From contig JAFGSR010000163.1 of the NCBI GenBank assembly GCA_016934515.1, forward strand, positions 1 through 39,958: a stretch of 39,958 bases of DNA, in the 5' to 3' direction. The stretch is from Sedimentisphaerales bacterium (GTDB lineage: Bacteria; Planctomycetota; Phycisphaerae; Sedimentisphaerales; SM23-30). Below, piece by piece: positions 17,705-26,784 of this stretch. Every line of letters begins with the position of its first letter. Positions within the stretch are counted from its first letter, which is position 1. Under the pieces are notes generated by a model. That model worked only from the letters and a program-made list of their open reading frames with translations. It was not told where the DNA came from and made no database searches. The translations under genes and the position numbers were made by a program.

Positions 17705-19018
17705 ATGGCCAAACGTAGTAGGGCAACCAAGCCGCAGCAGGAAATTATCGGCATCGTGGGGATGGGGTATGTTGGCTTACCTTTGGCGTTGGCATTCTGG
17801 TCGAAGGGGTCCAAGGTAATTGGTTTTGATGTCAACACCCGGTTGGTATCGAAATTAAACCAAGGTATAAGTCCGCTCAAGCACATTCCGCATAAACCGG
17901 TTCGGGAGATGTCCGGTTCGAGCCGATTTCGGGCGACGGTTCGGATGAGTGAATTGGCCAAGGTTGATGCTATTTTAATTTGCGTGCCGACGCCGCTGAC
18001 GGAAAATCGCGAGCCGGACATGCGTTTTGTGGATGAAACCTGTCGAACGATTGCGAAATATTTGCGTAAAGGTCAGTTGGTTGTGTTGGAAAGCACCACT
18101 TATCCGGGAACGACCCGGGAGTTGATGCTGCCTATTCTGGAAAGTTCCGGTCTGAAAGTCGGTCGGGACTTTCAATTGGCCTATTCTCCCGAACGTGAAG
18201 ACCCGGGAAATAAGAATTTTCATACCGCAACTATTGCCAAAGTTGTCGGCGGCATCGACAAAGCCAGCACCGACCGTGCGGTGGCTTTGTATCGGCAATC
18301 GATAGAACAGGTGGTGCCGGTGGATTCCTGTGAAATAGCTGAGGCGAGCAAGATACTGGAAAATGTTTACCGATGTGTCAACATTGCGATGGTGAACGAG
18401 TTGAAGCTGGTTTTTGAGCGAATGGGAATAGACGTATGGGAAGTGATTCGCGCCGCCAGCACCAAGCCCTTTGGATATCAACCTTTTTATCCCGGCCCGG
18501 GTCTGGGTGGACACTGTATTCCCATCGATCCATTTTACCTGACGTGGAAAGCCCGCCAGTATGACATGCCCACCCGCTTTATCGAGTTGGCAGGGCAAAT
18601 TAACGTTCAGATGCCTTACAACGTGGTGGCCCGGGTAATGAAGGCTTTGAGCGATCGGAAGAAGGCCCTGTGCGGTGCGAAAATACTGGTTTTGGGACTG
18701 GCGTATAAAAAAGACATTGATGATGTTCGGGAATCACCTTCGATTGAACTAATCGAACTGCTCCGGGAAAACGGCGCCAAGGTGGATTACAATGATCCTT
18801 ACATTCCCCGCACCCACAAAATGCGGGAGCACGATCTTAAGATGAGCAGCAAAAAACTTTCCGCGAAGATGTTGGGCAGTTATGATTTGGTTTTGATTGC
18901 CACCGACCACAGCGATTATGATTACGGCTGGATCGTTGCCAATTCCGCGCTGGTGGTCGATACCCGCAACGCGACCGCGCAGGTCAAACGCGGCCGGGGC
19001 AAAATTGTCAAAGCCTGA
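17705..19018 (+). CDS. UDP-N-acetylhexosamine 6-dehydrogenase (WbpA/WecC-like)
   Basis: The enzyme would oxidise a UDP-sugar twice at C6 with NAD+, making a uronic acid donor for an acidic polysaccharide. The N-terminal NAD domain shows GIVGMGYVGLPLA at about 16-28. The catalytic region has ESTTYPGTTRE, SPERE, EASKILENVYR and GGHCIPIDP, with the nucleophile Cys271. The C-terminal UDP-binding domain contains LGLAYKKDIDDVRESPS. Wording around the active site is closer to the UDP-GlcNAc/ManNAc dehydrogenases than to UDP-glucose dehydrogenases, but substrate cannot be settled by eye. The length of 437 residues is normal. AGGAG lies upstream of the ATG. Its place between the Wzc-like and flippase genes fits repeat-unit synthesis. 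Confidence 0.9.
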   Translation: MAKRSRATKPQQEIIGIVGMGYVGLPLALAFWSKGSKVIGFDVNTRLVSKLNQGISPLKHIPHKPVREMSGSSRFRATVRMSELAKVDAILICVPTPLTENREPDMRFVDETCRTIAKYLRKGQLVVLESTTYPGTTRELMLPILESSGLKVGRDFQLAYSPEREDPGNKNFHTATIAKVVGGIDKASTDRAVALYRQSIEQVVPVDSCEIAEASKILENVYRCVNIAMVNELKLVFERMGIDVWEVIRAASTKPFGYQPFYPGPGLGGHCIPIDPFYLTWKARQYDMPTRFIELAGQINVQMPYNVVARVMKALSDRKKALCGAKILVLGLAYKKDIDDVRESPSIELIELLRENGAKVDYNDPYIPRTHKMREHDLKMSSKKLSAKMLGSYDLVLIATDHSDYDYGWIVANSALVVDTRNATAQVKRGRGKIVKA

Positions 19019-19103
19019 AAACGTAGAGCTCTGGCGGGATGTTTTACGCCTTACGATTATTGATTTTTGAGCCATTGCAAATTCATTTTGTTTGAGCGAA
19101 TTA

Positions 19104-20393
19104 ATGTCTGAATCGCTATTGGATAATCCGCGTTCGAAGAATTCGCTCTCCAGAAATGCTATGTGGGCGGTAGGGGGCAATCTGTTTTTTGGGGCGGGGC
19201 GATTCCTGATAATTGTGATATTGATCCAGAGTTTTGCCTCCGATCAGGTTGGTCAGGTATTGTACGGCCTGGCGGTGGTTACCCCTTTGGCTTTTTTGTT
19301 TTACATGGAATTGCGCACCATTTATGTAACGGACACCAAAGGCTGGACTCAGGTGGGGCATTGTCTGGCCACCCGGTTGGGGAGTAATTTTGTTCTGCTG
19401 TTTTTTCTGGCGTTGCTGGGATTATTGGGTTGGAAATTTGCCGGTTGGCAGGAGCAGCAGGTTTTAATTATTTTTCTGGTGGGTGCGGTGCGGATGGCGG
19501 AGAGCTGGGCGGATATTTATCTGGGCGTGATGCAGAAAAGCGAACGGATGAAGAACTGGGCGATTTCACAGTGTATGAAAACTTCGTCGGTTTTGATTTG
19601 GGCGGGTTTTTTGCCTTTGCTGAATCTGGATATTTGGTGGCTGCTGGTGGGCTGGGCGGCAGTTACGTTCGTGGTGCTTTGGTTTTATGATCGTCCGGTA
19701 GCAGCCAAATTAGCGGATTTGAAACTCTGCTGGGATCACCGCATCAGCCTGAAACTGGTATTGCTGGGTTTGCCCCTGGGAGTGTTCGTGGCGATGGCGA
19801 TTTTGAACCAGAATGTCGCCCAGTACTTTATCGAAGCCAAACTCGGCGTTAAAGAGGTTGCCTATTTCGGGGCGTTGCTCGGTTTTGTTTGGGGATTGCA
19901 GGCGCTGCAGAACGGAGTAAATCAATCGGTGCTGGGGCGGTTGGCGGTTTATTTTTCGAGAGATATCAAGGAATTCTGGGCGTTATTGATGAAACTGCTG
20001 GGCTGTTCCTGGTTGTTTTTGTCGTTGGTTCTGGCCTTGGTTTGGTGGCGGGGTGATTTGCTGTTGCAAACGCTTTATGGGGAGGAATACGCCCAGAATG
20101 CCGATCTTTTTGTAGTGGTAATGGGTGCCGGGATGGTAATTTTCACGGGCATGACTCTGGGCGATGCGATTTTGGCCTGTCACCGATTTAAGAGCCGGAT
20201 GTTGGCGGTGGGCTGTGGCTTGGCGGTCAACGTTTTGCTGTGTGGATTATTTGTCGGTCGTTTTGGGTTGGCGGCGGCGGCCTGGTCCACAATGGCTGCT
20301 GCGACAGTTACCGTTTTGGTTAGTGCAGCGGTGCTGATTTACGCGACACGCGAACAATCAGCCCGACAAAAACTTCAAAAGGAACAGCTCTGA
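19104..20393 (+). CDS. Polysaccharide flippase (MOP superfamily, Wzx-like)
   Basis: The 429-residue protein is almost entirely hydrophobic, with about 12 membrane helices, as expected for a flippase moving lipid-linked repeat units across the inner membrane. Its first helix begins MWAVGGNLFFGAGRFLIIVIL, a typical start for this family. It follows the UDP-sugar dehydrogenase and closes the plus-strand cluster. The ATG at 19104 is chosen; a TTG 12 bases earlier is also in frame. No polymerase (Wzy) or glycosyltransferase genes are present in this window, so the pathway must be completed elsewhere. Confidence is good for the superfamily and lower for the substrate. Confidence 0.8.
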   Translation: MSESLLDNPRSKNSLSRNAMWAVGGNLFFGAGRFLIIVILIQSFASDQVGQVLYGLAVVTPLAFLFYMELRTIYVTDTKGWTQVGHCLATRLGSNFVLLFFLALLGLLGWKFAGWQEQQVLIIFLVGAVRMAESWADIYLGVMQKSERMKNWAISQCMKTSSVLIWAGFLPLLNLDIWWLLVGWAAVTFVVLWFYDRPVAAKLADLKLCWDHRISLKLVLLGLPLGVFVAMAILNQNVAQYFIEAKLGVKEVAYFGALLGFVWGLQALQNGVNQSVLGRLAVYFSRDIKEFWALLMKLLGCSWLFLSLVLALVWWRGDLLLQTLYGEEYAQNADLFVVVMGAGMVIFTGMTLGDAILACHRFKSRMLAVGCGLAVNVLLCGLFVGRFGLAAAAWSTMAAATVTVLVSAAVLIYATREQSARQKLQKEQL

Positions 20394-20473
20394 GAATCGG
20401 GAAGATTTGAACGCAGTGGTAAAAATCACTTTTCTGGTGGGGAAGATTAACCGTCGGGAAGAGAAATTAAGTC

Positions 20474-20725
20474 TCAGGCGCGAACGTCGAGGTTTTGGCC
20501 CAGTCCGGAGACCAGTGAGCCAAAAGTGAGGATGGGTTTTGAAGCGGAATTGGCTTGTTTACTGAATGTTACAGCATCCTCGAGCAGTGAAACAACAGCT
20601 TCGCCCTGAACTTCGGCGGCGTCGAGCGTTTTTTTGGCGATTTTCACGTCAATCTGCTGGCGCAGTTGGGCGCTGGCTATTTGCCCCTGAATCAAATTGT
20701 TGTTTACTTCGCTGATAGCTGACAT
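20474..20725 (-). CDS. Small YjfB-like putative motility protein
   Basis: An 83-residue protein, mostly helical, with Gln/Ala-rich repeats (QGQIASAQLRQQIDVKIAKKTLD) and a C-terminal LGQNLDVRA ending. This is the pattern of the YjfB family, tiny proteins named as putative motility proteins because they often lie near flagellar genes. Here no flagellar gene is close. It stands alone on the minus strand after the polysaccharide cluster. AGGA lies about 11 bases before the ATG. The family call rests on the short size and the C-terminal motif; the function is not known. Confidence 0.6.
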   Translation of the reverse strand: MSAISEVNNNLIQGQIASAQLRQQIDVKIAKKTLDAAEVQGEAVVSLLEDAVTFSKQANSASKPILTFGSLVSGLGQNLDVRA

Positions 20726-20942
20726 CGGTCAATAATCCTGTAAAGATGGAAAAACCAGCTCCTCTTCTCCCGTTATCGGTAAAAAATCAATCCGGGTTGA
20801 AAAGATGTCAAAAAAGGTGCATTTCAATATCGTTTAGTCGAAAAAAATATTTATCGGACCATGTTCTGGGTTGAATATTGTTCTGGTGATGGTTAACTGA
20901 ATCAGCAGTAAATTTTCAACCGATTTGAATTCTGCAGCAGCC

Positions 20943-22787
20943 TTAACCTTCCAGCAGCAGGATGGTTATCTGCATGGGCGGAACGGCGGTGTCGCTGTGC
21001 AGTTGGACGAATTGATAGTCCTTAGCGATTTGCAGTTTCAGTTCCGGATAAGATTCCAACTTGCCGTTCTGGTCCAGTTCCCGCACTCGTTTGACGGCAA
21101 AGGGCAGCCGGGCCAAGCGCAGGCGAGCATCGATAGCCCAGTCGAAACCAACATTAAGCAGGGCGATAATAATGCGGCGTTTGCCGGTGTCGGTTATGTA
21201 AAAGGGAACCAGATCCGGGGCGTTTTCCACAAAGCAGTTTAGTCGCCCGCGGTTGAGCCATTGAAAAAGGTCCTGAAAATGCTGCTGCCTTTGCTGGTTG
21301 AGTAAGAACACCGGATCAGCGTTCCCGAGCGAATAGGGCAGTACCGCCGAGCGGTGGTTAAGGTCGTTATTATCAAAAATTATCATGCCCTTGGTGTTGG
21401 GGATGCGATTTTTCCTTTGCATGGTGGTAATGAACCGGGCCTGATCGTGAATCGGTTTCAGTTTCCGACAGGAGCCGACGGGCAGGTTGCCGGTGAGGAT
21501 GGTGTGGCGGCCGTATTGGCGATTGGCGAAGGTTTGATCCGAGAGAATTTCCGTTTGCACATCATGCAAAGCGGCACCCACTTCCAGGCCTACAAAATCG
21601 TTTCGGCCCATTTTCTGCAGGGTTTGGGCCGCGTCAACGTCCAGCAGAACTCCTTGCTGAAAAACGTGCTTCAGTTGCGTAGCGGTAAGTTGGTTGGGCA
21701 GGTTGCCGGCCAGGATGAAAACCGTATCGCTGATTTTTTTCACCGATTTTGGCGTGGCGCACTTAACCGGGAATCCCATCCGCCACAGCAATGTAAACCA
21801 CGGATTGATGTTGGCCAGGGCCGAACTGCCGCGAGCTTTTTCCGGCACGATAATGCAAAGGCCGTAATGTTCCGGTCGATCCGCCAAAAAATTACTCAGT
21901 TTTTGATAGAGCTTGCGGGAATTGATTAATTTGTGCAGATAGGGATTTTCGCTTCCCGGCGAGATACCGGTCCAGTCGAAACAATTTAGCAGCAGCGATT
22001 TGTTGCCGAACAACAGATTGAGATTAATCTGCATTTCGGTGGCTTCGGTAGATTTGCCGAAGGTGCAGTGGGAATCCTGCCCCAGTTGGCCGATTGATTC
22101 ATACCGGGCGGCTGGGTCCCGCAAAGCCTGGCACCAGGTTAACTCCCGGGCAGTTTGTAAAATATCGATTCGGTTATAATCGTTGCGGAACGATTGGTTC
22201 TGAGCCAGCAGAGTTTGGTTGTTGCTTTTTTTATCGCTGCTTTTTTTGCCGCTGCTCAGGATTTGGGCCAGTTGCTCCGCGCTTAAATCCAGCCCAAGGT
22301 ACTGCTCAGGCTCCGCGGCAATCAGACCCAGCTTGATTTTCGGATTTTTTTTTCGAACCGATTGACGAATGGTCTGAAACCAGCTAGTCATCTGTGGGGT
22401 GTTGAAATTGTGATGATGGGATTTTGCAGCATCGTCAATCCAGATAACCGCCGCTTTGGTCTGGGGAGCGAGTGAATAAAGAGATTTAAGCAGTTGCTGA
22501 GCATCAGAACTTTTTGGATTCATCTCGGTCAGGCTGGGCAGAACCAACTCGGTCTGAATGGACCGGCGTCGAAGCTTAGCAATTACCTTTCGAACGCGTT
22601 CCAACCGCGATTGAAAAAGCTCCAAATTCGCAGCCGCCGGGTCCAACGGCCCGTTTGACAAGCCCAGGCATACTCTTTTAGCTTTGATTTGCTCCAGGGC
22701 CTCGATGGTATTGACCAGTTTTCCCTCGGTCTCGAAATGTTGGTAAGAAAAGCGCAAAGTAGCGGTTACCGCCGGTGAACTTGTCAT
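20943..22787 (-). CDS. Glycoside-hydrolase-like protein (putative beta-galactosidase-like TIM barrel)
   Basis: The 614-residue protein has no signal peptide or membrane segment. The first 350 residues look like a TIM barrel: strand-like segments ending in LGLSNGP, ELVLPSL and VIWIDDA are followed by a long stretch with TEATEMQINLNLLFGNKSLLLNCFDWTG. That WIDD...KS...LLLN order is what I know from beta-galactosidase-like hypothetical proteins. The later part (LPNQLTATQLKHVFQQGVLLDVDAAQTL) resembles the trimerisation domain of such enzymes, and a beta-rich tail closes the protein. I cannot point to a sure catalytic glutamate pair. The start at 22787 has GGGAG 9 bases upstream, better than the more upstream ATG at 22838. 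It might trim or recycle the cluster's polysaccharide, but being apparently cytoplasmic argues for caution. Confidence 0.45.
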   Translation of the reverse strand: MTSSPAVTATLRFSYQHFETEGKLVNTIEALEQIKAKRVCLGLSNGPLDPAAANLELFQSRLERVRKVIAKLRRRSIQTELVLPSLTEMNPKSSDAQQLLKSLYSLAPQTKAAVIWIDDAAKSHHHNFNTPQMTSWFQTIRQSVRKKNPKIKLGLIAAEPEQYLGLDLSAEQLAQILSSGKKSSDKKSNNQTLLAQNQSFRNDYNRIDILQTARELTWCQALRDPAARYESIGQLGQDSHCTFGKSTEATEMQINLNLLFGNKSLLLNCFDWTGISPGSENPYLHKLINSRKLYQKLSNFLADRPEHYGLCIIVPEKARGSSALANINPWFTLLWRMGFPVKCATPKSVKKISDTVFILAGNLPNQLTATQLKHVFQQGVLLDVDAAQTLQKMGRNDFVGLEVGAALHDVQTEILSDQTFANRQYGRHTILTGNLPVGSCRKLKPIHDQARFITTMQRKNRIPNTKGMIIFDNNDLNHRSAVLPYSLGNADPVFLLNQQRQQHFQDLFQWLNRGRLNCFVENAPDLVPFYITDTGKRRIIIALLNVGFDWAIDARLRLARLPFAVKRVRELDQNGKLESYPELKLQIAKDYQFVQLHSDTAVPPMQITILLLEG

Positions 22788-22942
22788 TAAATCAATCTCC
22801 CAAAAGCGTAAAATTCCCGATTTTTCATAGTCTGACAAATATATATTATTATTCAGTAAATCGCCAGCCCAAAGCCCGGCCTTGTCAAAAGGCGCGTAAG
22901 GTCATGCATAGTAAGGTGTTACGCTCGCATGGACGACTGGGC

Positions 22943-22962
22943 CCCGATTGGGAGGCATCGGG
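22943..22962. repeat. CCCGAT/ATCGGG hairpin
   Basis: CCCGAT at 22943-22948 and ATCGGG at 22957-22962 form a 6-bp stem in the gap before rpmE. Similar hairpins lie at 9295-9313 and 30186-30203, always between genes, so this appears to be a dispersed element rather than a gene-specific signal. Confidence 0.55.
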
Positions 22963-22980
22963 ATTTCCGGAAAAATCATA

Positions 22981-23008
22981 TTTACATTTTGCAAATTGCT
23001 GTTACAAT
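22981..23008 (+). promoter_or_regulatory. Putative rpmE promoter
   Basis: TTTACA at 22981-22986 and TACAAT at 23003-23008 are separated by 16 bases, each one base off the sigma-70 consensus. A start near 23015 would give a leader of about 33 bases containing the AAGGAG ribosome site of rpmE. Confidence 0.6.
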
Positions 23009-23047
23009 ACTTGGCTCTGAAAAATAGCGGATAAGGAGTACAAAAAA

Positions 23048-23287
23048 ATGAAAGAGGGCATTCACCCCAAATATGTTGATGCAACCGTCAAATGCGGTTG
23101 TGGTAACACCTTTACCACCCGGGCGACGGTGGACAAAATCGCGGTGGAAATTTGTTCAGCTTGTCATCCTTTTTACACCGGCAAGCAGAAATACGTCGAT
23201 ACCGCCGGACGCATTGAAAAATTCAAGCGTAAATATGGCACCAGCTACGGCAAAGCTGCCGGCGCTCAAGAAAAATCCAATTCCTAG
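23048..23287 (+). CDS. rpmE: 50S ribosomal protein L31
   Basis: The 79-residue protein opens with MKEGIHPKY, the standard L31 start, and carries the zinc-binding set C16-x-C18 and C36-xx-C39 of the zinc-containing (C+) form. It continues with [20 protein letters not shown], the best-known L31 signature. L31 bridges the large and small subunits of the ribosome. The C-terminal tail after the core is Lys/Ala-rich and slightly long. AAGGAG lies about 9 bases before the ATG. It has its own promoter and terminator and precedes prfA, a pairing common in bacteria. Confidence 0.97.
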   Translation: MKEGIHPKYVDATVKCGCGNTFTTRATVDKIAVEICSACHPFYTGKQKYVDTAGRIEKFKRKYGTSYGKAAGAQEKSNS

Positions 23288-23303
23288 CTTCTTAACAGAT
23301 AAT

Positions 23304-23354
23304 TCACGCTGTCCGGATAATTTTTGTAAATTAAACCGGTCAGCGTGATTTTTT
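23304..23354 (+). terminator. Rho-independent terminator after rpmE
   Basis: TCACGCTG (23304-23311) and CAGCGTGA (23341-23348) form an 8-bp stem, extended inward by CCGG/CCGG after one mismatch, with six T residues right after it. It lies 17 bases after the rpmE stop, so prfA is probably transcribed separately or by read-through. Confidence 0.85.
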
Positions 23355-23420
23355 ATGCTTATTTTTCCAGCGTTTTTTCACGGTTTTCCGTAATCACGGT
23401 CAATGAGAGAATTTAAAATT

Positions 23421-24518
23421 ATGGCTGTTGAACTTACCGTTACAGATGAAAAAGTTTTAGCCAAGCTCGCCCAGCTTGAAGAGCGCTTTGTCGAACTGGA
23501 AAGCCAGATGAACGATCCTCAGATTGCCGGTGATGTGTCTCGGATTGTCAAAATTGCCAAGGAACATGGGAGACTTGGTTCGTTGGTGGGCAGTTTTCGT
23601 AAATGGAAGCAACTCGAACAGCACCGCACCGAGGCCCAGGCAATGGCCGCCGAGGAGACCGACGCCGAAATGCGCCAAATGGCGACTGAAGAACTGACCA
23701 GTATAGACCAGCAGAGCAGCCAAATTCTCAATGAAGTTAAAGAAATGCTGGTGATGTCCGATGATGCCGTGATTGGTTCGGTTATTGTGGAAATCCGCGC
23801 CGGTACCGGCGGCGACGAAGCTGCTTTGTTTGCCCGTAATCTTTACGAAATGTACAAACGTTACGCCGAAAAACGCCGCTGGAAGGTCGAAAACATCAGT
23901 TTTTCGCCGACCGAGCTGGGTGGATTTAAAGAAGTTATCATCGGGATCAAGGGTAACGGTGTCTGGCAGGAACTGGGTTATGAGGGGGGCGGCCATCGTG
24001 TTCAACGCGTTCCGGAAACCGAGGCCCAGGGCCGCATCCATACTTCAGCGGCCACCGTCGCGGTGCTGCCCGAACCTGAAGAAGTGGACATGGATATCAA
24101 GCCCGACGAAGTGGTCGAGCACGTTGCCCGCGCCAGCGGTCCCGGCGGCCAGAACGTCAACAAGGTAAGCTCCGCCATCAAGCTCGAACACCTTCCCACC
24201 GGCATCACCGTCAGTATGCAGGACGAAAAAAGCCAGCACAAAAATCGTGCCAAAGCCTGGCGAATTTTACGCAGCCGCATCTTCGACCATTTCGAAAAAC
24301 AAAAACGTGCCGAACGCGACGCCACCCGCAAAAACATGATCGGCTCCGGCGACCGCTCGCAGCGGATTCGGACCTATAATTTCCCCCAGAATCGCGTTAC
24401 CGACCACCGGATTAATCTGTCCCTGTACAGCCTGGACAAAGTGATAATGGGTGAAATGGACGATCTCATCGCCGGCATGGTCGAATTCGACAAACAGCAG
24501 CGACTGGAAAATCTGTAA
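23421..24518 (+). CDS. prfA: Peptide chain release factor 1
   Basis: RF1 ends translation at UAA and UAG codons. The 365-residue protein has the helical domain 1, then domain 2 with the stop-codon-reading PxT motif as P-E-T at 198-200 (also found in Bacillus RF1), and the GGQ peptidyl-hydrolysis motif at 242-244 within [12 protein letters not shown]. The C-terminus has the usual [23 protein letters not shown]. The start at 23421 has GAGAG about 10 bases upstream; an in-frame ATG at 23403 would add six residues. In many genomes the modifying methyltransferase prmC follows. Here the next gene is a SpoU-type methyltransferase instead, so prmC must lie elsewhere. Confidence 0.96.
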   Translation: MAVELTVTDEKVLAKLAQLEERFVELESQMNDPQIAGDVSRIVKIAKEHGRLGSLVGSFRKWKQLEQHRTEAQAMAAEETDAEMRQMATEELTSIDQQSSQILNEVKEMLVMSDDAVIGSVIVEIRAGTGGDEAALFARNLYEMYKRYAEKRRWKVENISFSPTELGGFKEVIIGIKGNGVWQELGYEGGGHRVQRVPETEAQGRIHTSAATVAVLPEPEEVDMDIKPDEVVEHVARASGPGGQNVNKVSSAIKLEHLPTGITVSMQDEKSQHKNRAKAWRILRSRIFDHFEKQKRAERDATRKNMIGSGDRSQRIRTYNFPQNRVTDHRINLSLYSLDKVIMGEMDDLIAGMVEFDKQQRLENL

Positions 24519-24580
24519 AAAATTCAAATCGGCAGCAAAATAGAGATCGTTCCCAAGCAAACAAATTCACAGGTCAGCTT

Positions 24581-25423
24581 TTGATTACGAGTTTAAAAAA
24601 TCCGCTGGTTCGCCAGGTTGCGACTTTGCGCGACAAACGCCGCAGCAGAGAAACGCTCGGCCAATTCCTCATCGAGGGCGACCGGGAACTCTATCACGCG
24701 GTCCAGGGGGGTGTTGTAATTGAGCAGTTGTTTTTTTGCCCGGAACTTATCACCGACAATCAGCACTTTAACTGTCAGGAGCAAATCGACAGCATCATCT
24801 CTTCGGGCCAAAATCTCGATAAGCGAATCTCGTCCAGTCAAGATCTGGTCGCGGTTTCGCCCCAGGTTTACGCCCGAATAGCCTACCGCGAAAAGGTGGA
24901 AGGCCTCGTTGCAATCGCCCGGCAACCTGATTTGTCGCTCGCTGATCTGAAATTATCGCCGCAGCCCCTGCTGTTGGTCGTTCAGGGGCTGGAAAAACCG
25001 GGCAATCTCGGCGCGCTGCTGCGCACCGCCGATGCCGTCGGTGTCGATGCGGTGCTGGTTTGCGACGCTCAGCTTGATTTGTATAATCCCAACGTTATCC
25101 GTTCCAGCCTCGGAGCAATCTTCACCCTGCCGGTTTTGTCGGTCACCTTGGCTGATGCAGTGGCCTGGCTGGAAAATCACAAAATCCAGATCATTCTGTC
25201 TTCGCCGGCAGCGACCATGGATTACTCCGACGCCGATTACACGGTGCCGGTCGCGGTGGTACTCGGCAGCGAAAAACAGGGCCTGCCCCCGCCATGGCTG
25301 CAACAGCATATCTGTCAGGTAAAAATTCCCATGCAGGGCCGGATGGACTCGCTCAACGTCTCGGTCAGCGGCGCCGTCATTCTCTACGAAGCTTTGCGGC
25401 AGAGAAAGCTCGATCAAAAGTGA
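24581..25423 (+). CDS. SpoU/TrmH-family RNA 2'-O-methyltransferase
   Basis: This would methylate the 2'-hydroxyl of a ribose in rRNA or tRNA using S-adenosylmethionine. The 280 residues comprise an N-terminal substrate-binding domain (ITSLKNPLVRQVATL... GQFLIEGDRE, a standard opening) and a C-terminal SPOUT knot. The knot has its three motifs: VVQGLEKPGNLGALLRTADA (133-152, catalytic Arg148), VVLGSEKQGLP (226-236) and IPMQGRMDSLNVSVSGAV (249-266). The start is a TTG at 24581: it puts the family's usual first residues at the N-terminus, AGG lies 7 bases upstream, and no ATG fits. It resembles RlmB and TsnR-type enzymes; the target nucleotide is unknown. It probably shares a transcript with prfA (62-base gap). 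Confidence 0.9.
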   Translation: MITSLKNPLVRQVATLRDKRRSRETLGQFLIEGDRELYHAVQGGVVIEQLFFCPELITDNQHFNCQEQIDSIISSGQNLDKRISSSQDLVAVSPQVYARIAYREKVEGLVAIARQPDLSLADLKLSPQPLLLVVQGLEKPGNLGALLRTADAVGVDAVLVCDAQLDLYNPNVIRSSLGAIFTLPVLSVTLADAVAWLENHKIQIILSSPAATMDYSDADYTVPVAVVLGSEKQGLPPPWLQQHICQVKIPMQGRMDSLNVSVSGAVILYEALRQRKLDQK

Positions 25424-25444
25424 TCTGAAATGAGTTGGGGTTTA

Positions 25445-26614
25445 TCAGTCGTCGTCGAACTCAAACGGCCGATTGGCAATCTGCCGCGGTTTGTGCCGGG
25501 CGACATTGACCAGCAGCCCCAGTGCCAGAGAATTGGCAATCAGGCTCGACCCGCCATAACTGACAAACGGCAGCGTCATCCCCGTCACCGGCATCAGCCC
25601 CATAGTCATGCCGATGTTGATGAACATCTGGGCCGCCAGCAACGCCGAAATCCCAATCGCCAGCAACTTCCCAAAGGGATCGGGCTGACCCGCGGCTATT
25701 TCGATCCCACCCAGGATAATTAATCCGTAAAGCATCAGCAGAAACAGCGCTCCGAACAGCCCCCATTGATGGGCGATCATCGCAAAAATAAAATCGTTGT
25801 GCCGATCCGGCGGCGGCTTGTACTGCACAAAAGATGAAAGGTTCCATCCCTGCCCGGTCAATTCGCCGGTACCGATGCAAATCTTGGACAGATGCAACTG
25901 ATAGCCCGGCCCGCGTAACCAGTAGGGGTCATCGGAGTTTTGCTTGAGCAAAACCTGCACCCGCTCACGCTGGTAATCTTTCATTATCAGGTAAAACATC
26001 GGCGAACAGAGCACCGCGATCATAATAATCGCCAGCAGGTGCTTTATCCGTGCCCCGGCGGCGAACAGCATCGCAAACAGAATCGGCAAAAACAACAGCA
26101 CCGTTCCCAGGTCCGGCTCCAGCAGAATCAACACCATCGGCAACATCGATAACGCGAACGGACTGATCAGCCCCGTCAGGTTGCGGTAAGAACTGCGATG
26201 CCGCAGATACCATGCCAACGCCAAAATGTAAGCGATTTTCGCAATTTCCGATGGCTGAATCCGGATCGAACCGGACCCCGGAATAACATTAATCCAACGT
26301 GACGCACCCCGGATCGAAGGCACCACCGAAGTCAGCCCCAGTTTCTTGCCCACCAGCACCAGTGTCAACAGCACCAGCGACAAAATAAAAATCCCGTAAG
26401 CAGCTCGGCCCAGCACCCGATAATGCACCAGGTTGACCACGACAAAACCCACCAGACTAAGCGCGATCCAGACCAGCTGCTTTTTGGCGTCGCCCGGACT
26501 GGTCGCGTAAATCGTAATCAGCCCGATGACCACCAGCGCCATTACCGCCAGCGTCATCACCAGCCGTAAAAAGCGTGAATGTCCTTTCCAAATTTGCTTG
26601 AGCATCTCTACCAA
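25445..26614 (-). CDS. rodA: SEDS-family peptidoglycan polymerase RodA/FtsW
   Basis: The 389-residue membrane protein has about ten helices and polymerises lipid II into glycan strands together with a class B PBP. Seen motifs are QPSEIAKIAYILALA, LLEPDLGTVLLFLP, PPPDRHNDFIFAMIAHQWGL (containing the conserved catalytic-type Asp) and MTLPFVSYGGSSL. A large loop between helices 7 and 8 includes the DYQRERV region. I favour RodA over FtsW on the loop wording and size, but they are hard to separate by eye. The gene is alone on the minus strand; no mreB, mreC or PBP2 gene is near. The start is either a TTG at 26614, with AAGGTG 5 bases upstream, or an ATG at 26605. The stop codons of this gene and the SpoU gene face each other 21 bases apart. 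Confidence 0.9.
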   Translation of the reverse strand: MVEMLKQIWKGHSRFLRLVMTLAVMALVVIGLITIYATSPGDAKKQLVWIALSLVGFVVVNLVHYRVLGRAAYGIFILSLVLLTLVLVGKKLGLTSVVPSIRGASRWINVIPGSGSIRIQPSEIAKIAYILALAWYLRHRSSYRNLTGLISPFALSMLPMVLILLEPDLGTVLLFLPILFAMLFAAGARIKHLLAIIMIAVLCSPMFYLIMKDYQRERVQVLLKQNSDDPYWLRGPGYQLHLSKICIGTGELTGQGWNLSSFVQYKPPPDRHNDFIFAMIAHQWGLFGALFLLMLYGLIILGGIEIAAGQPDPFGKLLAIGISALLAAQMFINIGMTMGLMPVTGMTLPFVSYGGSSLIANSLALGLLVNVARHKPRQIANRPFEFDDD

Positions 26615-26784
26615 GACATCACCTTAACTAACCTGTTTCTCTGATCTGTCTTTCCGATTGGTATCTCCGATTCACTCGTTTATCAGGACGCGCGAAACGC
26701 AATTCCACTTCCATATTAACCTTGCCGGATAAGTTTGGGAATAATAATTGCTGTTTCCCAGCCGACGCGGTTATATTAGCCTGG

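Noticed and set aside
24581..25423. prmC, the RF1-modifying methyltransferase, expected after prfA
   Set aside because: The gene has SPOUT motifs (GNLGALLRTAD, LGSEKQGLP) and not the NPPY motif of PrmC.
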